Source: Maribacter stanieri (GTDB lineage: Bacteria > Bacteroidota > Bacteroidia > Flavobacteriales > Flavobacteriaceae). From it: a stretch of 64,000 nt of DNA. Below are positions 1 through 11,336 of this stretch, piece after piece. Under the pieces are notes generated by a model. It worked only from the letters and a program-made list of their open reading frames with translations, did not search any database and was not told the DNA's origin. Location: NCBI RefSeq assembly GCF_900112245.1, contig NZ_FOYX01000002.1, forward strand, positions 248,001 to 312,000, in the 5' to 3' direction. The first letter of the stretch is position 1, and each line of letters starts with the position of its first letter. The position numbers and the translations under genes were made by a program.

Positions 1-417
1 AACTTTTAAACGCGCCTTGGTCTTCATTGACATCAAATTCAATAATAGACTGTCTTCGTCATAATAATTTACTAAAAGGTCATATTCCCTACCCAAAAAC
101 TCATGGGCATAGCTATTTTCAATTTCACCGTTCCATCCTAAATCCTTATCTGAAAAAACTGGAGTGGCATAAGGCGAGTTTTTATCGTAAAAACGCTTAT
201 AACCAATAATTTTAACTGCGTTAGGATGCAGCGATAACTCTTCTTGAAACTGAAAAAACACTTCTGATTTCTCAAATTTATCTAAATCAACAATACAACC
301 TACAGAACGTATACCTTTACTCTCACGTGCTACAGCAACTGGTGTTGCCACCAACTGTTTTAATATTTTACGGCCAGATTTCCGCTTAAACTTGTCCTTA
401 ATTCCTTTTAAAAACAT
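1..417 (-). CDS. DUF6913-like protein, 3' end cut by window edge
   Basis: The reading frame starts at the ATG at 417 and stays open for 139 codons to the window edge, so the C-terminus is missing. The N-terminus is short and very basic (MFLKGIKDKFKRKSGR), followed by a soluble alpha/beta-looking domain with no membrane segment. It resembles the small DUF6913 family that I know from Flavobacteriaceae; this is recognition from memory and the function is unknown. It is transcribed divergently from the nucleotidase pair, with only 45 bases between the two start codons. A TACATTTG -7 box at 435-442 sits directly ahead of it, giving a very short leader. Confidence 0.6.
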   Translation of the reverse strand, partial: MFLKGIKDKFKRKSGRKILKQLVATPVAVARESKGIRSVGCIVDLDKFEKSEVFFQFQEELSLHPNAVKIIGYKRFYDKNSPYATPVFSDKDLGWNGEIENSYAHEFLGREYDLLVNYYDEDSLLLNLMSMKTKARLKV

Positions 418-423
418 GTATTT

Positions 424-443
424 TTACATTTAGACAAATGTAA
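424..443. repeat. perfect 8-bp inverted repeat between divergent genes
   Basis: TTACATTT (424-431), spacer AGAC, then AAATGTAA (436-443). It lies in the 45-base gap between two divergent start codons. On the minus strand its right arm supplies the TACATTTG -7 box at 435-442. On the plus strand it gives the near match TACATTTA. It could be an operator or simply a symmetric bidirectional promoter. Confidence 0.5.
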
Positions 444-462
444 ATAATATCCCTGCAACTCT

Positions 463-1248
463 ATGGCGAAGTTAAAACACTTTGATATTTTAAAAATACA
501 ACATTATGTTATATTTATAACATTGGTTGGATTTGCATCATGCAAAAATACCCCTGAGCACCTTATTGAATTGACTGGCAAGCAGATAGCTATTGATAGT
601 AATTATACATCAGTAGATAGTATTCAGAAATTTATTTTACCCTACCATGAACATGTAGAAACCATTTTAGATAGCACATTGGCATATGCCCCATATACTA
701 TTACTAAAACGGATGGTAAATTCAATACAACGGCAGGTAATTTAATGGCAGATATTGTGTTAAGTGAAGCTAACCCTGTATTTAAAAGCCGAACTGGTGA
801 AAATATTGACATGGTTTTATTAAATCATGGTGGTATTAGATCAGTCATATCTAAAGGCAATGTTACTTCAAGAACCGCTTATGAGGTAATGCCTTTTGAA
901 AACTCGGTGGTGGTGGTAGAACTTAAAGGGGAAGCATTATTAAAAATGGTTGACTATTTAATACAATCAAAAAGAGCACACCCAGTTGCTGGTATTCAAC
1001 TAGTATTGAACAAAAACAATACTGTTAAAACATTTACAGTAGGCGGCAAGGCCATAGATAAAGACAAATCCTATTTTGTGGCTACATCAGATTATTTGGT
1101 TACCGGTGGCGATAATATGACTTTTTTTAAAGATGCACTATCTAAAACAGAAACAGATTATAAAATACGTAACGCCATGATAGATTTCTTTTCTAAAGTG
1201 GACACCATAGCACCAAAAGTAGATTTAAGATATTATCAATTACAGTAA
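463..1248 (+). CDS. exported 5'-nucleotidase C-terminal domain protein
   Basis: A 261-residue lipoprotein-like protein equivalent to the C-terminal (substrate-specificity) domain of UshA-type 5'-nucleotidases. Visible signs are a hydrophobic stretch ending in FASC (Cys27 as the possible lipidation site), the family motif NHGGIR near residue 121, and SDYLVTGGDN near residue 210, which in UshA forms the nucleoside-binding pocket. The metallophosphatase domain is missing here and is encoded by the next gene, starting two bases after this stop. The two products presumably act together in the periplasm or at the outer membrane on nucleotides or related phosphoesters; the exact substrate is unknown. 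Confidence 0.8.
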   Translation: MAKLKHFDILKIQHYVIFITLVGFASCKNTPEHLIELTGKQIAIDSNYTSVDSIQKFILPYHEHVETILDSTLAYAPYTITKTDGKFNTTAGNLMADIVLSEANPVFKSRTGENIDMVLLNHGGIRSVISKGNVTSRTAYEVMPFENSVVVVELKGEALLKMVDYLIQSKRAHPVAGIQLVLNKNNTVKTFTVGGKAIDKDKSYFVATSDYLVTGGDNMTFFKDALSKTETDYKIRNAMIDFFSKVDTIAPKVDLRYYQLQ

Positions 1249-1249
1249 A

Positions 1250-2158
1250 ATGGAACGAAGAAAATTTATAAAAAATACTGCTGCATCCTCTAGTCTATTA
1301 ACCCTTGGGGGTTTAAGTCTAAATTCATGCAACGTAACTACAAAAAAACATATTACCATTTTACATACTAATGACGTACACAGTCATGTAGATGCTTTCC
1401 CTAACGACCACGCAGATTTTCCAGGCATAGGAGGTTTGGCTCTTAGAGCTGGTTTGGTAGATAGTATCCGAAAAGAAAACCCACATACATTTCTTTTTGA
1501 TGCCGGCGATATTTTTCAAGGTACCCCCTACTTCAACTTCTATGGTGGTGAGCTAGAATTTAAACTCATGAGCATGCTTAATTATGACGCCACTACTATT
1601 GGTAATCATGATTTTGACAATGGTATTGACGGACTCTTGGCGCAAATGCCCAATGCTAAATTTAATTTTATAAGTGCTAACTACGACTTTACAAATACGG
1701 TTTTAGACGGACTTACAGAGCCGTATAAAATTTATGAGAAAGACGGAATTAAAGTTGGTGTTTACGGATTAGGAATTCAATTAGCTGGTTTGGTTACAAA
1801 ACAACTCTATAAAGAAACCGTATTTCTTGACCCGTATGAATTGGCAACGGATATGGAAACCAAACTCAAGGAAGAAGAAAAATGCGATTTGGTTATTTGT
1901 CTTTCCCACCTAGGGTATGAATATAACAGCGTACAAAAGCCAGATGATTTAAAACTAGCCAAAAGAACCAAATACACAGATTTAATTATTGGTGGTCACA
2001 CGCATACTTTTTTAGATAAACCTAGCGTAGTTACCAACGCTGCAGAGCGCGAAATTCTTGTTAATCAAGTAGGATGTTTTGGAGTAAACTTGGGGCGTAT
2101 AGATTTCTACTTTGATAATAAAAACACCAAGGTTAACGGATATACAATTAAAGTCTAA
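1250..2158 (+). CDS. exported metallophosphatase (UshA N-terminal domain type)
   Basis: A 302-residue calcineurin-like phosphoesterase. Residues 3-8 (RRKFIK) look like a Tat signal and LNSC puts a possible lipidation site at Cys27. Metal-binding motifs are in order: TNDVHSH (Asp42, His44), DAGDIFQGTP, GNHDFDNG, and GGHTHTF near the end. The domain is complete, but the 5'-nucleotidase C-terminal domain that normally follows in one chain is encoded by the gene just upstream. It is probably co-transcribed and translationally coupled with that gene. Expected role: hydrolysis of nucleotides or sugar-nucleotides outside the cytoplasm, for phosphate or nucleoside recovery. Confidence 0.85.
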   Translation: MERRKFIKNTAASSSLLTLGGLSLNSCNVTTKKHITILHTNDVHSHVDAFPNDHADFPGIGGLALRAGLVDSIRKENPHTFLFDAGDIFQGTPYFNFYGGELEFKLMSMLNYDATTIGNHDFDNGIDGLLAQMPNAKFNFISANYDFTNTVLDGLTEPYKIYEKDGIKVGVYGLGIQLAGLVTKQLYKETVFLDPYELATDMETKLKEEEKCDLVICLSHLGYEYNSVQKPDDLKLAKRTKYTDLIIGGHTHTFLDKPSVVTNAAEREILVNQVGCFGVNLGRIDFYFDNKNTKVNGYTIKV

Positions 2159-2173
2159 AAATTAGACCTCAAT

Positions 2174-2623
2174 ATGCTTTACTACAAACGTTGTTCTAGT
2201 GATAATCAAAATTTTCAGGAATTAGTAAAACTTCTTGATGCAGATTTAGCATTGCGAGACGGTGATGATAATGCTTTTTATGCGCAATTTAATGGCATTG
2301 TTGAGTTAAAAAATTGTGTTGTCTTTTATTCTGACGAAACCCCTGTTGCCTGCGGAGCTTTTAAAAGATTTAACGAGGACTCGGTTGAGATTAAACGTAT
2401 GTATGTTCAACCAGATTATCGCGGAAAAGGAATTGCCTCAAAAGTATTATTGGTACTAGAAAAATGGGCAAAAGAATTGAATTACACCTACTCTGTCTTA
2501 GAAACCGGATTACGCCAGCCTGAAGCAATCGCACTCTATAAAAAGAATAATTACATCGTTACCGACAACTACCCACCTTATGAGAATATGGAGAATAGTG
2601 TTTGCTTTAAAAAGGTGTTATGA
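2174..2623 (+). CDS. GNAT family N-acetyltransferase
   Basis: A 149-residue cytoplasmic acetyltransferase. The acetyl-CoA loop is seen as MYVQPDYRGKGIASKVL (motif A, R/Q-x-x-G-x-G/A form) near residues 77-93, followed by LETGLRQPEAIALYKKNNY, the usual motif B helix that ends the fold. Length and domain order are typical of small GNATs. It starts 15 bases after the metallophosphatase stop, so it is probably the last gene of that transcription unit. The acceptor substrate cannot be told from sequence. Confidence 0.85.
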   Translation: MLYYKRCSSDNQNFQELVKLLDADLALRDGDDNAFYAQFNGIVELKNCVVFYSDETPVACGAFKRFNEDSVEIKRMYVQPDYRGKGIASKVLLVLEKWAKELNYTYSVLETGLRQPEAIALYKKNNYIVTDNYPPYENMENSVCFKKVL

Positions 2624-2781
2624 TTTTAAGAGTTATGATTCCGTAGAAAGGTTAAAATTAAAACTGATTTTTATATCTTTTACCAAGTAAATAAACCAGA
2701 ACATATAAATTATTGGATTTTAAATAGTGATTAATTTTTCACTTCTCCACTCATGTTTTGAATAGATTAAGCTGTATAAAA

Positions 2782-5052
2782 ATGAATAATTACCTTGAAG
2801 ATGAATTTGGACTAACCGTTATCGACAGTAAAAAACTTGATGGTTATGACAATGCTAATTTTTTGATCACCACATCAGAAAAGCAATACATCTTTAAAAC
2901 GTATCCATATTCTGATTTTCTTTTTGATATTATAAAAGCTGAAAATGATACTCTTTTATTTCTTGCAGATAATTTTCACAGCAGTATTCCTAATCCAATA
3001 GCCTTTAAAAACAAAAAATTACAAAAGAAGATATCCTCTGAAAATCAGCTAAAGGTTTATAGACTACTTTCATTTTTAGAAGGTAATTTTCTAGGAGATT
3101 GTACACCTACAAGAGAAATATTTCAGTCTTTAGGTTGTTTTATTGCTGAACTAGATAAACAGCTTCAAGTTTATACTAATTACACTATACAGAGTCGGCA
3201 ATGGGAATGGGACCTTCAATACTTCCATTTAAATAGAAAGTATATCAACGATATATCCAATTCAAAAAATAGAAATATTGTTCTGTACTTTTTCAACCAA
3301 TTTGAAGAACATGTTAGACCACTATATCCTGAGCTAAGAAAACAAATTATTCATAATGACGCTAATGAGTGGAATATTCTAATTGAAAACAATAAAGTAT
3401 CCGGTATTATAGATTTTGGTGATCTTGCCCACTCGTTCCTAGTTAATGAATTAGCTATCGTAATCACCTATTCGTGTTATGACAAGGATAATCCGTTAGA
3501 ATGGGCAACAATTTTATTAAAAGCTTACCATGAAAAATTAGCACTTGAGGAGAAAGAAATTAAAATTTTATATTATCTCATTGCTGCACGGTTATGCACT
3601 AGTGTATGCAATTCTGCGCATGCAAAAAAAGTAAGTGCAGATAATACTTATGCATCCATTAGCGAACAATCTGCTTGGAAAATGCTATACACCTGGCTTA
3701 CCATTAACCCTAGACATGCGGAGAATGAGTTTAGAAAGGCTGCGGGAATGTCCATTATTGAAAACAAATCACTTGAATACAGTATAAATAAAAGACATAC
3801 CCATATTAGTTCTATTCTTTCCATGAGTTATAGAACACCTATACATATGGAAAAGGCTGCATTTCAATACATGTATGATACCTCAGGTAATACATTTATA
3901 GATGCCTACAATAATATACCACATGTTGGACATTGCCATCCTAAAGTTGTTAGGGCCGGACAATTACAAATGTCAAAACTTAATACCAATACGCGGTACC
4001 TATATGATGAATTAGCCGCATATGCCGAAAAATTACTAAGCTATTTTCCTTCATCTTTAAATAAAGTGTTCGTTGTAAATTCTGGTAGTGCAGCGAGTGA
4101 TTTAGCAATTCGTTTAGCAAAAAGCCATACGGGATTTAAGCATATTATGGTAATGGAATCTGGGTACCATGGTAATACACAAACCTCCATAGATATAAGT
4201 GATTATAAGTTTAATAATGCTAAGGGTGAAGGGCAAAAAGAAAACATTATTAAAACCACATTACCAAACACATATTCAGGAAAGTACACAGCTGATATAC
4301 CCAATGCAGGTACACTGTACGGAAAAGATGCTGTATTAGAAATTGAGACTTGCCAACATCCTATTTCTGCATTCATTACCGAACCTATAGTTGGTTGCGC
4401 AGGACAAATACCACTTGCCGACGGATATCTAAAAGAAGTATACCCAGCCATAAGAGCACAAGGTGGCGTTTGTATAAGTGATGAAGTACAAACAGGTTTT
4501 GGACGACTTGGAGACTATTTTTGGGGATATGAAGCACAAAACGTAATACCTGATATTGTTATATTAGGAAAACCCATAGCTAACGGACACCCAATGGGCG
4601 CTGTTGTTTGTACAGAAGAAATTGCAAAATCTTTTGAAAAGGGAGTTGAGTTTTTCAGTTCATTTGGTGGTAATCCTGTTTCTTGCACTATAGCTAGCGC
4701 TGTATTGGAAGTAATCGAAGAAGATAAATTGCAGAAGAATGCCAAAATGGTGGGCGATTATTATATGCTACTCCTAAAAGATTTGATGAAAAAATACAAA
4801 TGCATTGGCGATGTTAGGGGATCAGGTCTTTTTATAGGTATAGAAATTGTAAAAGACAGTAAGACTTCACCACATACAGAACTGGCCAATCATATTAAAA
4901 ATGAAATGAGGAATAGAAATATTCTAATTAGTACTGATGGTCGTTATGACAATGTTTTAAAAACAAAACCGCCATTATGTTTCAGTAAAGAAAATGCAGA
5001 AAAAGTAGTAGGTACAATTGATAATATATTAAGCTCATTCTATAACAACTAA
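2782..5052 (+). CDS. APH-type kinase fused to class III aminotransferase/phospho-lyase
   Basis: The N-terminal half (about 1-320) is an APH/choline-kinase-like domain with catalytic loop HNDANEWN (Asp193, Asn198) and metal motif DFGD (Asp211). The C-terminal half (about 330-756) is a fold-type I class III aminotransferase with SDEVQTGFGRLG and the PLP lysine Lys597 in GKPIANG. Its closest recognisable relatives are the AGXT2L (ETNPPL/PHYKPL) ammoniophospholyases. In animals a separate APH-type hydroxylysine kinase supplies the substrate for one of them, so a kinase-then-lyase on an amino alcohol or hydroxylysine-like compound is plausible. I start at ATG 2782; an in-frame TTG at 2758 would add eight unconvincing residues. 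The longer three-domain relatives have a peptidase M23 insert that is absent here. Confidence 0.85.
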   Translation: MNNYLEDEFGLTVIDSKKLDGYDNANFLITTSEKQYIFKTYPYSDFLFDIIKAENDTLLFLADNFHSSIPNPIAFKNKKLQKKISSENQLKVYRLLSFLEGNFLGDCTPTREIFQSLGCFIAELDKQLQVYTNYTIQSRQWEWDLQYFHLNRKYINDISNSKNRNIVLYFFNQFEEHVRPLYPELRKQIIHNDANEWNILIENNKVSGIIDFGDLAHSFLVNELAIVITYSCYDKDNPLEWATILLKAYHEKLALEEKEIKILYYLIAARLCTSVCNSAHAKKVSADNTYASISEQSAWKMLYTWLTINPRHAENEFRKAAGMSIIENKSLEYSINKRHTHISSILSMSYRTPIHMEKAAFQYMYDTSGNTFIDAYNNIPHVGHCHPKVVRAGQLQMSKLNTNTRYLYDELAAYAEKLLSYFPSSLNKVFVVNSGSAASDLAIRLAKSHTGFKHIMVMESGYHGNTQTSIDISDYKFNNAKGEGQKENIIKTTLPNTYSGKYTADIPNAGTLYGKDAVLEIETCQHPISAFITEPIVGCAGQIPLADGYLKEVYPAIRAQGGVCISDEVQTGFGRLGDYFWGYEAQNVIPDIVILGKPIANGHPMGAVVCTEEIAKSFEKGVEFFSSFGGNPVSCTIASAVLEVIEEDKLQKNAKMVGDYYMLLLKDLMKKYKCIGDVRGSGLFIGIEIVKDSKTSPHTELANHIKNEMRNRNILISTDGRYDNVLKTKPPLCFSKENAEKVVGTIDNILSSFYNN

Positions 5053-5182
5053 GAACAACCTCAACCCCATACTTTAAACAAAACTTAGCCGTAATGTGAT
5101 TTCACAAAAAACACTATTCCACACTTAGTATAATGTGTAATTTAGCTGTTATTAATTGATTAAAATACTAATTCCATAAGAA

Positions 5183-5797
5183 ATGAAAATAATAGGCATA
5201 GGCAAGAATTATGTAGTTGACAAATCTGAAATAGACGACTTAAAGAATGATGTCCAGCTCATATTTACAAAACCAGATTCTTCTTTAGTAACAGACAGTA
5301 AAGATGTTGTATTTCCACCTATAACCAGTCAGTTAATTTATGAGGTAGAATTAGTAGTTAAAATTGGAAAGACTGCTAAAAATGTTAGTATAGCCGACGC
5401 AAACTCATACATCTCTGAAATAGGAATTGGTATTGATTATACTGCTAAAGATGTTCTTACCGCTAATAGGGACAAAAAAGGACCTTGGGCACTGGCAAAA
5501 GGTTTTGACGGTGCATCTCCAATTTCTGGTTTTAAACCTGTTTCTGAATATCCAGAGTTAGACAATATTAATTTTGATTTAGTCATTAATGGCGAAAAGA
5601 AACAAGTAGGTAATACTGGTTATATCATTTATAATTTTGCTGAAATCATCAGCTTTGTTTCTTCTTTTATGACATTGAATCCTGGTGACATAATTTTTAC
5701 CGGTACACCGGCAATAGGTGCAGGTGAAACATTTAAAGGCGATCATTTACAAGCTTCTATTGAAGGAGAATTGTTGCTTGATTTTAAGATGATTTAA
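5183..5797 (+). CDS. fumarylacetoacetate hydrolase (FAH) family protein
   Basis: A 204-residue protein covering the FAH catalytic fold. It opens with MKIIGIGKNY and has the metal-binding acidic residues in YEVELVVKIGK (two Glu) and FDGASPISG (Asp), then ends with the family signature NPGDIIFTGTPAIG. It is the short single-domain form (like YcgM/FAHD1) that acts on acylpyruvates, oxaloacetate or similar C-C bonds; the substrate cannot be fixed. It stands alone, with 130 bases before it and a rho-independent terminator right after it. Confidence 0.9.
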   Translation: MKIIGIGKNYVVDKSEIDDLKNDVQLIFTKPDSSLVTDSKDVVFPPITSQLIYEVELVVKIGKTAKNVSIADANSYISEIGIGIDYTAKDVLTANRDKKGPWALAKGFDGASPISGFKPVSEYPELDNINFDLVINGEKKQVGNTGYIIYNFAEIISFVSSFMTLNPGDIIFTGTPAIGAGETFKGDHLQASIEGELLLDFKMI

Positions 5798-5821
5798 TAC
5801 ATACAGTATTTTTTATATTTT

Positions 5822-5853
5822 AAACCGGAATTCTTAATGGAGTCCGGTTTTTT
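5822..5853 (+). terminator. rho-independent terminator after FAH gene
   Basis: AAACCGGA (5822-5829) pairs with TCCGGTTT (5843-5850) and a T run follows. It lies 25 bases after the FAH stop. Confidence 0.8.
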
Positions 5854-6053
5854 AGTTTCTCCTTTTTTCCATTTAAAATAGACAGCAATAAAAATTGCAC
5901 GACAACAAATCTTTGCTATTTCTTGTAGGTTATTATTAAACTTCTTTCATTGAACTTATATTTTAAACTCTTAGTTCAACTAAAACAGCTACATTTCATG
6001 TAATATAAATTGTACATTAGCATTGTTTTAAAGTGAAGAATTAAAAATTTTAA

Positions 6054-7202
6054 ATGAGTGTTGTTTTCCTGTTAGTAGCAATCTTTGGTTTTATTTTGAC
6101 AGCCTTATTGCTTCTTAAGAAAAATGTAAACAAATTACCTCAGCGATTTCTTGCCTTATTTTACTTTATATATTCCGTTTATTCATTTCAAACTTATATA
6201 ATCACTGAAGGTCTTCTTGAACATTTTAAGTGGTTCTATTTTTGGCCACTTCTACTATATAGCATAATTACCGTACCGGTTTATTTTTACTTTAAAACTA
6301 TTATGGAGGATACGTTTAGGTGGAAATGGCAATACATTTTTCTATTTATCCCATTTATACTAAGTTTAATTGATGTGGCTATTGTTTTTTCCAAACCTGC
6401 AGATTATTACAGTCAGATAGTTGTTAATGCAATCACCTTCCCTACAGATAGGTTTAGTGCCCAATACGGTCTGCTTAGTTTAAATGAGCATTATAGCTTA
6501 AGACACTTATGGCAATTGTTATACCTACTTTCTTTAGTTCCGCTACTGAAGCGTTTTTTAGCTATAAACCCAAATGACAAACTGAAAATAATTCTTAATA
6601 GATGGCTGCTGTTATTTTACACCGCATTAACTCTTATGGCATTTATCACCTTATTTTTTGGGGTAGAACGTCTCTTAGGTATCAATACATTAAATGTATC
6701 TAATACAAGTTTATATACGCTACATTTGGTTTTATTACTTGTCTTACTAATTATTAGTATAGCTCCCTTATATTTCCCTTCTATCTTATACGGGTTTCCT
6801 AAGAATCAATTATTGGTTTCATCATCTATTTCAAAAAGTACTTCTTCAGAAGAGCAGATATACGGATTAGATAATAAAGAGCTAAACAAATCATTGTTAG
6901 CTATTGAACAAAAAGATGAATTTCTAAAGCAAGGTTTTAATTTAAAAGCGTGTGCCCAACTATTACATGTGCCTCCCTATCATGCTGCTTATTTTTTCTA
7001 TCAAACAAAAGGTATCAGTTTTACAGCTTACAGAAACAAGATTAGAGTAGAAAAAGCAAGGCAGCTAATTGATTCGGGATTTCTAGAATCGAACGACCTA
7101 AATGTTCTTATATCTTCATGCGGATTCAATAATAAAAGTGATTTCGAAAAGACTTTTGAAAAATTGACAACTACCAGTTATAATAATTACCAACTAAAAT
7201 AA
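6054..7202 (+). CDS. membrane-bound AraC-type transcription regulator
   Basis: A 382-residue protein. The first 240 residues hold about seven hydrophobic segments, followed by a cytoplasmic linker and a C-terminal AraC helix-turn-helix pair (about 290-382: LLHVPPYHAAYFFYQTKG, YRNKIRVEKARQLI and SSCGFNNKSDFEKTF). This 7TM-AraC layout is common in Bacteroidota and suggests that a membrane signal is passed straight to DNA binding. It is flanked by a 256-base upstream gap with no recognised operator, and it converges on the small gene at 7211-7516. Its targets are unknown. Confidence 0.85.
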   Translation: MSVVFLLVAIFGFILTALLLLKKNVNKLPQRFLALFYFIYSVYSFQTYIITEGLLEHFKWFYFWPLLLYSIITVPVYFYFKTIMEDTFRWKWQYIFLFIPFILSLIDVAIVFSKPADYYSQIVVNAITFPTDRFSAQYGLLSLNEHYSLRHLWQLLYLLSLVPLLKRFLAINPNDKLKIILNRWLLLFYTALTLMAFITLFFGVERLLGINTLNVSNTSLYTLHLVLLLVLLIISIAPLYFPSILYGFPKNQLLVSSSISKSTSSEEQIYGLDNKELNKSLLAIEQKDEFLKQGFNLKACAQLLHVPPYHAAYFFYQTKGISFTAYRNKIRVEKARQLIDSGFLESNDLNVLISSCGFNNKSDFEKTFEKLTTTSYNNYQLK

Positions 7203-7210
7203 TGTAAAGA

Positions 7211-7516
7211 CTAGGTTTTATTTTTTATCATATATTCCACAATTACCTTAAGCTCTTCGCCTAAGGTAATTGTTGTATATTCTTTTTTCGCCAACCTGTA
7301 CCAATATCCTGCATTAAACCGATCACCTTCTTTACGGTGCAAATATGCATGTATCCAACTACCTAAAGTGTTGTGCATATCTTGGGCTATATTATGCGAA
7401 GCTTCCCAATCTCCCTTAGCATCATACCAAGCCGATTTTAGTCCGTCTGACCATTTTTTTGGCACATGAGACAACTCTAAGCTCTTTTCAAATTCAAGAT
7501 AGGTCTTTGGTATCAT
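7211..7516 (-). CDS. conserved small protein of unknown function
   Basis: A 101-residue soluble protein, rich in Trp, Tyr and His, with no signal peptide or membrane segment. Conserved-looking features are WYDAKGDWEASHNIAQD and WIHAYLHRKEGD followed by AGYWYRLA. I recognise this as a widespread uncharacterised family from memory, without a function. The start overlaps the antiporter stop by four bases (ATGA), so it is the last gene of the ligA-antiporter operon. Its C-terminal codons contain a perfect inverted repeat that may serve as the terminator of the converging AraC gene. Confidence 0.75.
   Translation of the reverse strand: MIPKTYLEFEKSLELSHVPKKWSDGLKSAWYDAKGDWEASHNIAQDMHNTLGSWIHAYLHRKEGDRFNAGYWYRLAKKEYTTITLGEELKVIVEYMIKNKT
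7240..7272 (+). terminator. candidate terminator hairpin inside the opposing gene
   Basis: CAATTACCTTA (7240-7250) and TAAGGTAATTG (7262-7272) are perfect 11-bp arms around an 11-base loop. On the plus strand a T-rich stretch follows, 38 bases after the AraC stop. It lies within the coding sequence of the 101-residue minus-strand protein. Confidence 0.4.
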
Positions 7517-8751
7517 TTTACTACACGTTTTATGAGCTTCTCTACAGTTAAACCTTGTCCGATAATAGAGAATACCACTACTATGTATGTAATCACTAAA
7601 AATGCATCTCTATGCATTTCATCAGATAAGCCTAATGCCAATGCTATGGATATACCACCACGCAATCCGCCCCAAGTCATTACCAAATTAGTTTTCGGTA
7701 TAAAATCTAGCTTCTTCTCAAAGAACTTAATAGGAATTAATAGCGATAAGTATCGACAAATCAATACTAACGGAATCGCTAACAATCCAGCTACTACGTA
7801 TTCTATTTTAAAGGATAATACTAACATTTCCATTCCTATTAAAACAAACAGAAGGGTGTTTAAAAGAATATCTAACAGCTCCCAAAATTTATCTACATAG
7901 GTCTCCGTAGTTGCTGACATTGCTGAATTTCGTACGGTGTCATTACCAACTACCAAACCTGCAGCAACCATAGCTAGTGGAGCAGATAAATGGAATTTCT
8001 GAGCAATCAATGTACCTACCATTACAGTTGCCAAGGTTATAATAACTTCTATGTCATAATCATCAATAGATTTCATAAGTTTCCATGTTCCCCAACCTAA
8101 TGCCAGACCCAGTGCCAACCCACCAATTACTTCAACTCCAAAAAGTTCTAATATATCTAACGGACTAACTGCCACCTCTGTTGCCGAAGCCAATTGAAAT
8201 ATCGTTAAAAATACAACTACCCCTACTCCGTCATTAAACAATGATTCTCCTACGATTTTTGTTTCTAATTGCTTTGGTGCTCCTGCCTTTTTCAATATTC
8301 CTAAAACTGCTATTGGATCAGTAGGCGATATTAGCGACCCGAACAATAGACAATAAATAAAAGAGATATTCATGCCTAATAACTGTAGTAAATAATACAT
8401 ACTTGTACCTACTAGAAAAGTTGACACTAGAACACCCAAAGTAGAGAATACTAGTATAGGCCAACGTTGTACTTTTAATTGTTCAAAATTAGTATGAAGT
8501 GCACCTGCGAATAACAAAAAACTCAACATAATATCAAGTAATACAGATTTGAAATCTATCTGTGTAATTATGTATCGCTCAGCATTTATCAAAGTATCAT
8601 CGATATACCCGATACCAAAGACAACTAGGGTAAATACAATCGTAATCAACATTAAACCAATACTATTTGGCAGTTTTAAAAATCTGGCATTTATATAGCC
8701 AAAGATTGCTGATAGAAATACTAATACTGAAATTATTGTAAAAATGTCCAT
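7513..8751 (-). CDS. CPA1-family Na+(K+)/H+ antiporter
   Basis: A 412-residue integral membrane protein with about twelve hydrophobic segments across its full length. The ion-binding region is clear: SPTDPIAVLGILKK, then GESLFNDGVGVVVF, the Asn-Asp pair expected of electroneutral CPA1 exchangers. A second conserved stretch, TWGGLRGGISIALALGLS, is near the C-terminus. There is no long regulatory tail. It starts six bases after the ligA stop and overlaps the following small gene. Role: sodium or potassium efflux against protons at the inner membrane, fitting a marine lifestyle. Confidence 0.9.
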   Translation of the reverse strand: MDIFTIISVLVFLSAIFGYINARFLKLPNSIGLMLITIVFTLVVFGIGYIDDTLINAERYIITQIDFKSVLLDIMLSFLLFAGALHTNFEQLKVQRWPILVFSTLGVLVSTFLVGTSMYYLLQLLGMNISFIYCLLFGSLISPTDPIAVLGILKKAGAPKQLETKIVGESLFNDGVGVVVFLTIFQLASATEVAVSPLDILELFGVEVIGGLALGLALGWGTWKLMKSIDDYDIEVIITLATVMVGTLIAQKFHLSAPLAMVAAGLVVGNDTVRNSAMSATTETYVDKFWELLDILLNTLLFVLIGMEMLVLSFKIEYVVAGLLAIPLVLICRYLSLLIPIKFFEKKLDFIPKTNLVMTWGGLRGGISIALALGLSDEMHRDAFLVITYIVVVFSIIGQGLTVEKLIKRVVK

Positions 8752-8757
8752 AGTAAT

Positions 8758-11332
<2,575 letters not shown>

Positions 11333-11336
<4 letters not shown>

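Noticed and set aside
27-209. 60-codon plus-strand frame at the window start
   Set aside because: Lies opposite the DUF6913 gene, whose frame is longer and has a promoter and conserved-looking protein.
2758-2781. TTG start for the kinase/aminotransferase
   Set aside because: Adds eight residues that do not resemble the family; ATG 2782 begins a normal APH N-terminus.
5053-5182. Imperfect dyad ACACTTAGTATAATGTGT before the FAH gene
   Set aside because: Only four to five matched bases per arm in AT-rich DNA; not distinguishable from chance.
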